Below the pieces are notes generated by a model. The model saw only the letters and a list, made by a program, of their open reading frames with translations, did no database searches and was not told the origin of the DNA. A DNA stretch of 64,000 bases, taken from positions 248,001 to 312,000 of the forward strand of contig NZ_OW370537.1 in the NCBI RefSeq assembly GCF_936270145.1, read 5' to 3'. Shown one piece after another: positions 38,404-51,067 of the stretch. Within the stretch, counting starts at the first letter, position 1. Every line of letters begins with the position of its first letter. A program made the position numbers and the translations under genes. Source of the DNA: Wolbachia endosymbiont of Oedothorax gibbosus (GTDB taxonomy: Bacteria; Pseudomonadota; Alphaproteobacteria; Rickettsiales; Anaplasmataceae).

Positions 38404-38495
38404 AGAATAAAAAAACGCCATACTTGAAAGTATAATGTAAGTAATTAGCCAACCACGGGGCTTCTTTTGCCTTTTTTTTCGCTTGGTTAATGTTT
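38404..38495 (+). repeat. T-rich repeat, copy 2 of a tandem pair
   Basis: This matches copy 1: ATAAAAAAACGCCATACTT, an inner hairpin ATACTTGAAAGTAT, TTAGCCAACCACGGGG, TTCTTTTGCCTTTTTTTC and TTAATGTTTAT. The block order and spacing are conserved while the centre diverges, which suggests that the end blocks are what is maintained. Confidence 0.6.
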
Positions 38496-38532
38496 ATACG
38501 GAAAGTGTCATCCAAGTAGCTGACACTGGAAT

Positions 38533-39581
38533 GGCTTTGTTGCATCGCTCTTCGGATAGTAGGTAACGTACAATAAATTCATGAAGCTATCTCAAACTTA
38601 GCCATCAGTAAATTTGTTAAGCAAATAACACTTGAGTAGCAGTTCCTTCTCACGATTAATCTCAGATTTGCTCCTAAAACTAAACCCAAATATTCGCTTC
38701 AACCTTGAGAAAAATCCTTCAATATACGATCTTTTTCCGTAATTTACTTCTTCTTTCCATCTTTTTATACCATTCTCACCATGTAATTTCATTAACTGAA
38801 TAGCGGCATTTCTATCAAGCATATAATCCAATTTTGGATGCTCTGCTGCGTTGTTTTTCGGAGGAATTTTCGTTTTTATACCATATTGATTACACAGCTT
38901 ATAGAGCTTTTCTCTGTCATATGCCCTATCTGCATATAGTGCTTTTATGGCATGCTGAAAATCAACTTCTTTTAGCAAATCACAAGCTCCATAGTGATCA
39001 GAGTAGACACCGTTACTGTATTTTACAGCTATGGCTTTTTTGCTGTTTGTATTCAACATTACATGCAATTTTCTTGTCTGTTCATAGCTGCGATACTTTC
39101 TATCTTCGCTATTTTCTTTGCTATGTGTTGTTGTATATACTAATTCCTGTACTGTCTATAGCAATTTCGATATCTTCCATATTATTTTCTGCAATCATTG
39201 ATCTTAATATTGAGTTTCTTTTGATGCTTGTGAATAGCTGATAACTTGCAAATTTTTCCCAATTTGCTCAAGGTATCCTGCTATAAACCCAACTCAGGCC
39301 TATTCTAAATAAACAAGTTATTATGTGCACCAAAATTACAACTTTATCGCTATAAATATTGTTGCCACCTGGTATTTTTGGACCATTCTCGTACCACTTT
39401 TCTATGGCTTCGTTGATATAATGAAAAATATTTCCTCTTTTTTCTAGAAATTTGTTATATTCGCTATGGTTACTGACCCTCATTTTTTGTGGCATATTTT
39501 TTCTTTCAAGGTTAAATGGCTATTTTATAATGAATTTTGTCAGTAGCCACCAGATTTTTTCAGTTGCTATGCAACAAAGCC
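38533..39581 (-). mobile_element. IS5-family (IS903-like) element, copy 1, decayed
   Basis: The element is 1049 bp with tips GGCTTTGTTGCAT and ATGCAACAAAGCC, close to the IS903 terminal sequence. It sits exactly between two inverted half-palindromic elements (GTCATCCAAGTAGCTGAC…GGAAT on the left, ATCCCAGTG…GGATGAC on the right) and no 9-bp target duplication is visible. The transposase frame is broken at several points. A second copy of the same length, with the same breaks, is at 50877-52907. Confidence 0.88.
38598..39495 (-). pseudogene. IS903-like transposase pseudogene, copy 1
   Basis: Read on the minus strand from 39495, frame 1 encodes MPQKMRVSNHSEYNKFLEKR…GLSWVYSRIP and stops. A second frame continues with EQIGKNLQVISYSQAS, a third carries the first catalytic Asp (IEIAIDSTGISIYNNT) and stops, and a fourth (to 38598) carries the second Asp (LYADRAYDREKL) and the Glu region (KRSYIEGFFSRLKRIFG). 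All parts of a transposase of about 300 residues are present, but at least three shifts separate them. It is inactive on its own. Confidence 0.85.
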
Positions 39582-39638
39582 ATCCCAGTGTCAGCTACTT
39601 GGATGACAGGAGATAACGCAAGAAGTCTATTTTTGATA

Positions 39639-39670
39639 TGGAAGCCAGTGTCAGCTACTCAGATGACACC
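39639..39670 (-). repeat. Palindromic element remnant
   Basis: GCCAGTGTCAGCTACTCAGATGACACC resembles the outer arm of the palindromic repeat family (reverse of GTCATCCAAGTAGCTGACACTGG). It lies a short distance beyond the right flank of the IS903-like element. Confidence 0.6.
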
Positions 39671-39692
39671 TTGTGCTTGCTGGTTATAACTG

Positions 39693-42299
<2,607 letters not shown>

Positions 42300-42424
42300 T
42301 CAAACATATCTTCTTAAAGTGTATACTAAGTATTGTACTAAAACAATGAAATTTACTTATTTTTAATAATAACTTTTAACGCTGATCTTTAAATTTTATT
42401 TTAATAGCTTCAAATTTTAACAAT

Positions 42425-43815
<1,391 letters not shown>

Positions 43816-44006
43816 TTAAACTTGAATTTTATATACTTTTCAAAAGATTCACTAGTTTATTTTGTGATTGTTTGACTATGTCAATTTTTCTGTTAGTTGA
43901 TTCTTGTCTGTCAATTAAGTTCTATTCAGTGCAAACTTTGCAATTTTGAAGTACATTACAAGAGCAAAATACCGCCAATTTGGCCCATCATTTTATCTCT
44001 GCAAGC

Positions 44007-45779
44007 TTATCCCCCCATTGCTATGTTAGCAACGCAACCTAAGCTAGGTTCCTTCATAGCAGTGCTAGGTACACTGCCATATCTTTCAAAACTTTCATGC
44101 TCTATAGCTTCCTCAACACTTTTTCCTCCTAAAAGACAGTTTTCCCCTAAACTTTTTCCCCTATTTTTTAACTCATTAAGCCTTGCTCTGTTTTCCCCAT
44201 CAATCTCCACTTTTATTTTATTGCTGTCTTTCTCACTAGGACTTAGATAAATACTTATCTCTCCTACCTCAGTAGTAAAAGACATTTCAATACCACCTTT
44301 TGAGACATCCATGTAATTTCTTTTTTCCTCTATTCCTTTTACATTTTCAACTCTTACTATACTTTCTCCAATTTTGAGTATGCCAACTCTTAAATTTAAG
44401 TCTTTGGCTTTTTCATTGTTTAGGATTTCTGTAACTTCAACAATACTATCTTGCGAGTATTCTATACAAAAATATCCATTATCCTTGTCTACTCCTAATA
44501 CATTTTGAGTCTGCTTGCTTTTGTTTACAATACTTTCATATGCTAAATCTTTTAGCTTGCTTTCAATTTCCTTACATTTCTCAGAAAGGCCATCATCAAA
44601 TCCGTTATAAGTAACTATCTGCTCAAACTCATTCCCATCGAAAAAATTAGGGCGTTTTACTTTCCCACTTTTTAACAATAAATTACTAACAATGCTTTTG
44701 ATAATGTCCTCTTCAGACACTTCATTTTCTTTGTTACAGTTTTGATCTTCACTTTGACAGGGAGAGTTATCGAATACAAAAGTGTTACTTCTGTTACTTA
44801 TATGACCACCACTAGTAAGATCTTTTATTTCTTCAAATACTGTATTTGTTACAGTTTTTTCACAACAAGTACATTGTAAATTTAACATTACTCCTTCTTT
44901 TAAGTATCCAGCTACTGTGTGCTTAATACTTTCTAGAATATTTTTTATACATTCTTGTTTATTTTGTTCTGTTATACCTCTCACCTCCTCACAGCATTTA
45001 TCAATCAGATTCTGTTCACTTTGAGTTAACGACACTTTTAGTTCCATAAAAAGTGAGTCTTTTAGAAAAGGATTATCATCTTCTAGGTCCCAATCATTTT
45101 CTGAATTCAAATCATCTGTTGACTCCATTGAATCAAGATTACCTGAGCTATAGTACGAACCCTTTTTTGAGTCCGAACTATCTTCTGAGTTCCCATCACT
45201 ATCTGACCAATTGTTAACTTTTTGACATTCTGAGCTTTTCTGTTCACCTTCAAAAGTCTGATTACTACCACCAGCGCCCTTTGTCAAATTTTCTTTACTT
45301 TCACAAGAACCATCTGAACCATAGCCCTCGTTCCCTTTTGGATCTGAATCATCTGGATTACAATCAGAAGTTATTTCTGTATCTTCAGAAATCTGTTGAT
45401 TATCACTTTCACCTAACAAACCACCATTTGTTGGATTAGTTAATTGTACTGCTGTACAGATTGTCCGGTCATCCCCATCATCGGAACCAATACCTGAATC
45501 ATAGCCATCACCTTCTTCAATCTTTTGAGTTTCTATATCGTGTTCATCTATTTCACTTGACGAATCATAGTTGGAAGGGTTATACTGTTGATTAGAATGG
45601 TGCGTAGTGAAAAGCACTTGACTATGATTATTACTGTTATCACTTGTACAAGAATCATCGGAGTGCTGTAGAGGAGTTTGTGCATTACTTTCAAGAGTTT
45701 GACGCCACTCGCTGCAAAGGTCCTTAAAATCGAAAGCAGCGCATATAACTTTTTCCTTGCCTGATACCCCACCATTCAT
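44007..45779 (-). CDS. Large acidic Ser/Asp-rich orphan protein
   Basis: A 590-residue soluble protein I do not recognise. Residues about 30-235 are low complexity, rich in Ser, Asp, Asn and Glu (for example SDSDGNSEDSSDSKKGSYYS). A helical region follows (about 240-300) with a Cys cluster LQCTCCEKTV, then a C-terminal domain (about 420-590) with alternating strand-like segments (YFCIEYSQDSIVEVTEIL, ISIYLSPSEKDS, IKVEID) and a helix GKSVEEAIEHESF. There is no signal peptide or membrane span. The acidic, disordered N-terminus and lone position are compatible with a secreted effector, but that is only inference. The codon pattern looks like that of neighbouring genes. Confidence 0.65.
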   Translation of the reverse strand: MNGGVSGKEKVICAAFDFKDLCSEWRQTLESNAQTPLQHSDDSCTSDNSNNHSQVLFTTHHSNQQYNPSNYDSSSEIDEHDIETQKIEEGDGYDSGIGSDDGDDRTICTAVQLTNPTNGGLLGESDNQQISEDTEITSDCNPDDSDPKGNEGYGSDGSCESKENLTKGAGGSNQTFEGEQKSSECQKVNNWSDSDGNSEDSSDSKKGSYYSSGNLDSMESTDDLNSENDWDLEDDNPFLKDSLFMELKVSLTQSEQNLIDKCCEEVRGITEQNKQECIKNILESIKHTVAGYLKEGVMLNLQCTCCEKTVTNTVFEEIKDLTSGGHISNRSNTFVFDNSPCQSEDQNCNKENEVSEEDIIKSIVSNLLLKSGKVKRPNFFDGNEFEQIVTYNGFDDGLSEKCKEIESKLKDLAYESIVNKSKQTQNVLGVDKDNGYFCIEYSQDSIVEVTEILNNEKAKDLNLRVGILKIGESIVRVENVKGIEEKRNYMDVSKGGIEMSFTTEVGEISIYLSPSEKDSNKIKVEIDGENRARLNELKNRGKSLGENCLLGGKSVEEAIEHESFERYGSVPSTAMKEPSLGCVANIAMGG

Positions 45780-45952
45780 ATTGTATAACCATTACTCACT
45801 AATCCCTTAGTGAATATCGTAATATATAGGTCTGTCAATAAAAAAATATAACTTTCTTTGGTTCTAACCTTTGCAAATCAGTATCTATAGCCCGGTAATT
45901 TCTCATATATTGCACTCTGGACCTAGGAACGTTGTTAATAAATCCACGACAG

Positions 45953-47896
45953 CTAGACAACCTTCGCCCGTCCACTAGAAGGCAAAGCAGCAAGGAGTAA
46001 GCCAAAAGCGATGAGGAAGGATCCAAACCAGATTATAGACATTCCAGGTTTATAGTGCACTTTAGCTGCAATTTTGCTCTTACTCTTATCAATTTCTCCA
46101 ATTACAACATAAATATCAGAAAGCAAATTGTGGTAGATACTGCTTTCAACATTTTTTTGACCTTCCGCAAGGTAAAATCTATATTCAGGAGTTACTTCAC
46201 CCAATATCTTGTTATTCAGCAAATTCCTGATATCCATTGTACCTCTTACTGCATGGAAATTTTTTTCTTTTATTAGCTCAATATTTCGTAAAGTAACTTT
46301 AAACTTATTGACTGTTATGCTATCCCCTATTTTTAAGTAATTTTCTTTTTTCTCCTGCCAACCAACCGAATATGCTATACCAAGCACTAGAATTGCCACT
46401 CCAGCATGAGCTGCCATCATTGCATAGTAGGATTTAGAAACTCTTCTTGCTAATAAAATTGATTCACCAAATGCTACCTTAAATAAACGAATTCTTTTAC
46501 TGTATGCTTCTAAAACAAAGATTAATAATGCTATGGAGATAGTAATTGATAGCACAATTATTAGCTCCATGTGAAAGATAAACGGCAAAATAGCTGCAGC
46601 ACTGCAGAATGAGAATCTGTATTCACGGAATATTGGCAATAGACTATTTCCCTTCCAACTGCAGTATTGCCCGATCATGGTGAACACTAGAATAATGAGT
46701 GCAATAGGACTAAATAAGGAATTGTAATATGGTGCTCCAACTGAAATTAATTCACCGGTTAAATACTCAAGCACCGTAGGGTATAAAGTGCCAACGAACA
46801 CAATAAAAAAAGCTGTAATAAATAATAGGTTGTTTATTAACATCATTGTAAAACGTGAGAAGAATCTTCTACCCTCTGTCGCTTGAATAGCAGATTTCTT
46901 TCTGGATTCCAGTGTTAAGCACTGGGCAGATGTGTTCGTAAACACTACAAATATTACTAAGCTACTTACTGTAATTACACCAAGTAGAGCTAATATATAC
47001 AGTCCATACCTTGGGTCATCTGCAAACGTGTGCACTGAAGAGAGTATTCCAGAGCGGACTAGAAATGTTCCAGTCACACTCAATATAAAAGTTGTAAGCG
47101 TAAGTAAAATAGCAAAATTCCTTAAAGTATTGAAATTTCGTACAACGAGCAACAAATGTGTCAGCGCCACTGCAATTAGCCACGGCATCAAAGAAACGTT
47201 TTCTACTGGATCCCAAAACCAAAATCCACCCCACCCAAGTTCGCGATATGCCCACCAGCTACCCAAGCTGATGCCCAAAGTGAGCAGCGACCAAGAAATA
47301 AGTACCCAAGGCCTGACAATTTTAGCCCAAACATTTCCTTCAGTATTTAAAATTAATCCAGCTATAGAGAGCGAAAAAGGAACGCTAAATCCAAGGTACC
47401 CCAAATATAATATCGGTGGATGAATAGCAAGACCTATATCTTGCAATATCGGATTAAAACCCAATCCATCTGTTTCAATGCCTGGCATTTTAGTGAAGGG
47501 GTTGGATTCAATTAAAGTGAACAGTAAAAAACAAAAGCAAATCAAGCCTTGGGTGATCAAGGATACTCTCTTCAATTTACTGTCGTTATCAGTAAAAATA
47601 CCCATCAGAAATAGGTAAAAGGTAAGCACTAATGTCCAAAGCAACATAGACCCTTCTTTATTTCCCCAAACTCCACAAATCTTATAGATCAAAGGTTTTG
47701 TTGTGTGTGAGTGGTAGTATACGTTTTCGAGTGAGAAATCATTTGTAATGTGGCAGTAGATCAAAATAGCCATTGACGCTGATACACAAAAAAATATGGC
47801 AGTGGTAATAAACCGACAAGAACTAAGCGGTAAAAACAAATATGTCAAAGACAATAAGCAGGCTAGCAGTAGCAATATATTCCCAAGTTCAGGCAT
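45953..47896 (-). CDS. ccmF: Heme lyase subunit CcmF (cytochrome c maturation)
   Basis: CcmF transfers heme from CcmE to apocytochrome c in the periplasm. The 647-residue, multi-span protein shows the WWD heme-handling motif (WGGFWFWDPVENVSLMPWL), KEGSMLLWTL and histidines in the flanking loops (AIHPPILYLGYLG). An odd segment (AQCLTLESRKKS) follows FTNTS and coincides with a palindromic repeat (46895-46930), so the gene carries an in-frame repeat insertion. The rest appears intact. Confidence 0.94.
   Translation of the reverse strand: MPELGNILLLLACLLSLTYLFLPLSSCRFITTAIFFCVSASMAILIYCHITNDFSLENVYYHSHTTKPLIYKICGVWGNKEGSMLLWTLVLTFYLFLMGIFTDNDSKLKRVSLITQGLICFCFLLFTLIESNPFTKMPGIETDGLGFNPILQDIGLAIHPPILYLGYLGFSVPFSLSIAGLILNTEGNVWAKIVRPWVLISWSLLTLGISLGSWWAYRELGWGGFWFWDPVENVSLMPWLIAVALTHLLLVVRNFNTLRNFAILLTLTTFILSVTGTFLVRSGILSSVHTFADDPRYGLYILALLGVITVSSLVIFVVFTNTSAQCLTLESRKKSAIQATEGRRFFSRFTMMLINNLLFITAFFIVFVGTLYPTVLEYLTGELISVGAPYYNSLFSPIALIILVFTMIGQYCSWKGNSLLPIFREYRFSFCSAAAILPFIFHMELIIVLSITISIALLIFVLEAYSKRIRLFKVAFGESILLARRVSKSYYAMMAAHAGVAILVLGIAYSVGWQEKKENYLKIGDSITVNKFKVTLRNIELIKEKNFHAVRGTMDIRNLLNNKILGEVTPEYRFYLAEGQKNVESSIYHNLLSDIYVVIGEIDKSKSKIAAKVHYKPGMSIIWFGSFLIAFGLLLAALPSSGRAKVV
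46895..46930 (-). repeat. Palindromic element fragment inserted in frame in ccmF
   Basis: The plus strand reads CTGGATTCCAGTGTTAAGCACTGGG, a CCAGTG-TTAAG-CACTGG hairpin with the GGATTCCAG lead-in of the family. On the coding strand it gives about 10-12 residues (within AQCLTLESRKKS) in a loop between predicted membrane spans. Only the right hairpin arm of the element is present. Confidence 0.7.
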
Positions 47897-48057
47897 AAAA
47901 AATTATAGTTTTTATATAAACAATATTACTGATGACAAGTTAGAAGTTAAAGTGTTAATTGATGCTAGCCCGTAGTTAGCTGTATGCTGGCATTAATTAA
48001 AAATTAAATATTAAGTCTTTATACTTTTATAGATAGCGTTAATATTGAGGTAACATT

Positions 48058-49308
48058 GTGGGTACAGCTAAGATTAGTATATTTCCATTTAATATAAAAG
48101 GTAAAGTGGCAAAACAACATGCCGAACCAATAATCGAAAAAAATCTCTATACTATTTTAGGATTCAAAGATATAGAAGATTTTGAAAATAAGACAAGTAA
48201 GTTTGTTAATAAAGAAATTTGGCAATTATTTGTCGGTTGTTTTGCAAAGGAAATAGATTATGCAGCAACTGAAAAAGTTGTAAAAAACATCGTTTGTAAC
48301 ATTGCAAAGAGTGATCGCGGTGATGCTTTTACCAAAACTGAACATCTAATATTAAATGAAAAGCAAGATAATAAAAAGAGGGAAAAAGCGATTAGAGAAG
48401 CTATTAGTATTTTGAGAAAAATCAATCCAGAAAAAGCCTTTAATGAACTTTCAGTAATAAAAAAACAAGCTGAAGATTTTTTACAAACCGATTTTTATAA
48501 AGCTCAGAGTAAACCACTTCAAGGATTTGCTCCCTCTGGTGGACAGCTCTTTGCGGAAGTTCTAAAATATATAGAAACACTAGAAAAATTAGCTGAAGTT
48601 AAAAAGGAAGAGCTAGTTAAAGGTTTCTTGTTAAATCATGTTAGTTCATTGAATAAAAAGTATCCTAAATCACGAGGCAAAAGGGAAGATGCTATAACAA
48701 TACTATCAAGTGATGAGTTGAAGAATTTTTACAATAAAGGTGTAAAAGAAGGAATATTACAACCAATGGTATATTATAAAGAATGCAAAAACCTATTTGA
48801 CAAAATGAACCAAATGAAAAATCATGTAGTTGAAAAAAAAGAACAGGAAGGAAATTTGAGGGAAATAAGTAAGTCAATAATTGGTGCAATTAATGACATA
48901 AAAAAGCATAGAGAAGCAATCCTTAACTGTGAAAATTTTCAAAATTCTTGCATAAAAGAGAAAAAAGAACATCCATTTAGAGGCAATGCATGTCAAAAAA
49001 TGATTGATATATATCAAGGAAGAATCGCAGAACATCAGGAAAAAAGTTATAAAATCTTAAACTCAGTGAGCAAGCTATTCGAAAGTATGTCGCAAAAAAT
49101 GAGAGATTTACCTGAGATAAAAGAATTCCAGGAAATGGTAAATAGTGTACGTAAAGAACACAGCACAAAGCAGGCTGGTGATCATTTTGACTCAGCTTTG
49201 ATTTGTCTGGTAAATGTATGGAATAAATTAGATATTCAACTGGAAAATCCTCTAACAGAGCTAAGAGTTTTTCATATTAACGTTAAAACTGAAGTAACTC
49301 GGTTATAA
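48058..49308 (+). CDS. Orphan helical, lysine-rich protein
   Basis: A 416-residue protein starting at GTG 48058. It is highly charged (Lys/Glu) and predicted mostly helical, with possible coiled coils around 250-300 and 320-370 (for example FDKMNQMKNHVVEKKEQEGN). There is no signal peptide or membrane span. I recognise no domain; the N-terminal GTAKISIFPFNIKGKVAKQHAEP segment may be a short ordered start. It stands alone between ccmF and pyrC. Possible roles, such as scaffold or effector, are open. Confidence 0.65.
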   Translation: MGTAKISIFPFNIKGKVAKQHAEPIIEKNLYTILGFKDIEDFENKTSKFVNKEIWQLFVGCFAKEIDYAATEKVVKNIVCNIAKSDRGDAFTKTEHLILNEKQDNKKREKAIREAISILRKINPEKAFNELSVIKKQAEDFLQTDFYKAQSKPLQGFAPSGGQLFAEVLKYIETLEKLAEVKKEELVKGFLLNHVSSLNKKYPKSRGKREDAITILSSDELKNFYNKGVKEGILQPMVYYKECKNLFDKMNQMKNHVVEKKEQEGNLREISKSIIGAINDIKKHREAILNCENFQNSCIKEKKEHPFRGNACQKMIDIYQGRIAEHQEKSYKILNSVSKLFESMSQKMRDLPEIKEFQEMVNSVRKEHSTKQAGDHFDSALICLVNVWNKLDIQLENPLTELRVFHINVKTEVTRL

Positions 49309-49417
49309 AAGCCAAATTTTTAGGGCAATTTTAATTCACGCAACTTTAGTCTGTGTTTTAATTTGGTTGTGTTTTATTAAAAAAACTTTAGATTTATTTT
49401 ATAATCGATACTCAGAT

Positions 49418-50782
49418 ATGATGACTCAAACTTGGGATTTGTTGCAAACAGGGCAAAAGGAAGGCTATAAAATCGCGTATATCAATGCTCGTATTATCGA
49501 CCCGGAAACTAAACTTGATATAAAAGGTTCATTATTGACTGAAGGGGATAAAATTATTGACTTTGGTGAATCATTATTTTCAACAAGTGGAGTCGATGAA
49601 ACAATAGACTGTAAAGGGCTTGTTCTAATGCCAGGCCTTATTGACATTCACGTACATTTTCGTGAACCAGGTCAGGAACATAAAGAAACTATATATACAG
49701 GTAGCAAATCTGCAGCTGCGGGAGGCGTTACAACTGTAGTTTGTCAGCCAAACACTTCTCCAGCAATTGATAGCGTTGTTTTGGCTAAATATTTGAAATA
49801 TAGAGCATTTGAAACTTCGCATGTGAATGTTGAATTTTACGCTAAAATCACCACTTCGGAAGAAAAGTTGACTGAGATGGCATTTTTAAAGGAAGCAGGT
49901 GCGGTTGGGTTCACTGATGATGGCATGCCAGTTATGAATCCCATGATTATGAGACAGGCGCTGCTTTATTCAAGTATGCTGGGTGTCCCTATTGCTCAAC
50001 ATGCAGAAGATTTAAATTTATCAGCAGGTGGTGCAATCAACGAAGGTAAAATTTCTGAAGAATTGGGAGTAAAGGGAATCTTGAGTGCGTCAGAATCGGT
50101 TATGGTAAGTCGCGATATACTACTCATGAAAGATATGGAAAATGTGCACTACCATATTTTACATGTCTCTTCAAAAGATTCACTTGATGCTATTAAACGT
50201 GCAAAAGATTTGGGATTAAATGTTACATGCGAAGTAACCCCTCATCACTTCACTTTGACTGAAGATATAGTAAAACAACATGGAGCAATTGCAAAAATGA
50301 ATCCTCCGCTTCGCACTGAAGAAGATCGTTTAGCTATGATTGAAGGTTTAAAGACAGGTGTGATTGATTGCATTGCAACCGATCACGCTCCGCATGATCG
50401 TAGTTCTAAAGATCTGCCACTTGAAAATGCTGCATTTGGTATTGTTGGCCTTGAAACAATGCTTCCCCTTTCACTTGAATTATATCACAGTGGGCAAATG
50501 AGTCTACTTGATGTGCTTGCAAAATTGACATATAAGTCTGCAGATATAATACACGTACCACGTGGGCGTATACAAAAAAACCTTGCTGCAGACTTAATTT
50601 TAGTTGACCTCAATCATGAATGGGAAATTAAAACTGACAACTTTGCTAGTAAATCAAAGAATTCCCCTTTCGATGGGCGCAAAGTAAAAGGACACGTAGT
50701 ACGTACTGTTGTGTCCGGCAAAACTGTATACTCACAGAAGCCCCCTCTCATCATTCCAGTACCCCCTATCCAAGTAGCGTGA
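49418..50782 (+). CDS. pyrC: Dihydroorotase (PyrC, class I)
   Basis: Converts carbamoyl-aspartate to dihydroorotate in pyrimidine synthesis. From ATG 49418 it has 454 residues; the frame is open to 49367. The metal site is visible as GLIDIHVHFREPGQEHKE (HxH) and the later Asp in CIATDHAPHDRSSK; the substrate region shows KMNPPLRTEEDR. The last about 12 residues (SQKPPLIIPVPPIQVA) run into a palindromic repeat, so the native C-terminus has been replaced or extended by repeat sequence. Confidence 0.95.
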   Translation: MMTQTWDLLQTGQKEGYKIAYINARIIDPETKLDIKGSLLTEGDKIIDFGESLFSTSGVDETIDCKGLVLMPGLIDIHVHFREPGQEHKETIYTGSKSAAAGGVTTVVCQPNTSPAIDSVVLAKYLKYRAFETSHVNVEFYAKITTSEEKLTEMAFLKEAGAVGFTDDGMPVMNPMIMRQALLYSSMLGVPIAQHAEDLNLSAGGAINEGKISEELGVKGILSASESVMVSRDILLMKDMENVHYHILHVSSKDSLDAIKRAKDLGLNVTCEVTPHHFTLTEDIVKQHGAIAKMNPPLRTEEDRLAMIEGLKTGVIDCIATDHAPHDRSSKDLPLENAAFGIVGLETMLPLSLELYHSGQMSLLDVLAKLTYKSADIIHVPRGRIQKNLAADLILVDLNHEWEIKTDNFASKSKNSPFDGRKVKGHVVRTVVSGKTVYSQKPPLIIPVPPIQVA

Positions 50783-50876
50783 CACTGGTTCCTTTATGAT
50801 GGCAGTGCCCCTATGATGTCATGCAAGTAGCTGACACTGATTTCTATCCAAAAGGGCAGTGCCCAGACACTGGGAT
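50742..50876 (+). repeat. Degenerate palindromic elements after pyrC, reaching the IS903-like element
   Basis: Several family fragments lie here: CATTCCAGTACCCCCTATCCAAGTAGC (which supplies the pyrC C-terminus), GTGACACTGGTTCC, GATGTCATGCAAGTAGCTGACACTG and CAGTGCCCAGACACTGGGAT. The last fragment abuts the IS903-like tip at 50877. Confidence 0.7.
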
Positions 50877-51067
50877 GGCTTTGTTGCATCGCTCTTCGGA
50901 TAGTAGGTAACGTACAATAAATTCATGAAGCTATCTCAAACTTAGCCATCAGTAAATTTGTTAAGCAAATAACACTTGAGTAGCAGTTCCTTCTCACGAT
51001 TAATCTCAGATTTGCTCCTAAAACTAAACCCAAATATTCGCTTCAACCTTGAGAAAAATCCTTCAAT

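Larger units (their letters stand above)
37981..38532. other. Intergenic gap of about 550 bp with repeats and an uncertain small ORF
   Basis: The gap holds one uncertain ORF (38020-38235, listed separately), two copies of a T-rich repeat (38251-38345 and 38404-38495) and half a palindromic element (38508-38532) abutting the IS903-like element. A sequence GACTTCTTGCATAAC (38023-38037) resembles, in reverse, GATAACGCAAGAAGTC at 39612-39627 on the far side of the IS. No RNA gene was recognised. Confidence 0.6.

Noticed and set aside
38023..39627. An older IS bounded by GACTTCTTGCATAAC and GATAACGCAAGAAGTC around the IS903-like copy
   Set aside because: The inverted match is only about 13-15 bases with mismatches and no transposase remnant fits it; the evidence is too weak to call an element.
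43897..44250. A 117-residue frame at the 3' end of the large orphan
   Set aside because: It is antisense to the longer frame 44007-45779, which has more even codon use and a plausible start.
46932..47423. A 163-residue plus-strand frame inside ccmF
   Set aside because: It overlaps the well-conserved CcmF core on the other strand, including the WWD motif region, and resembles no family.
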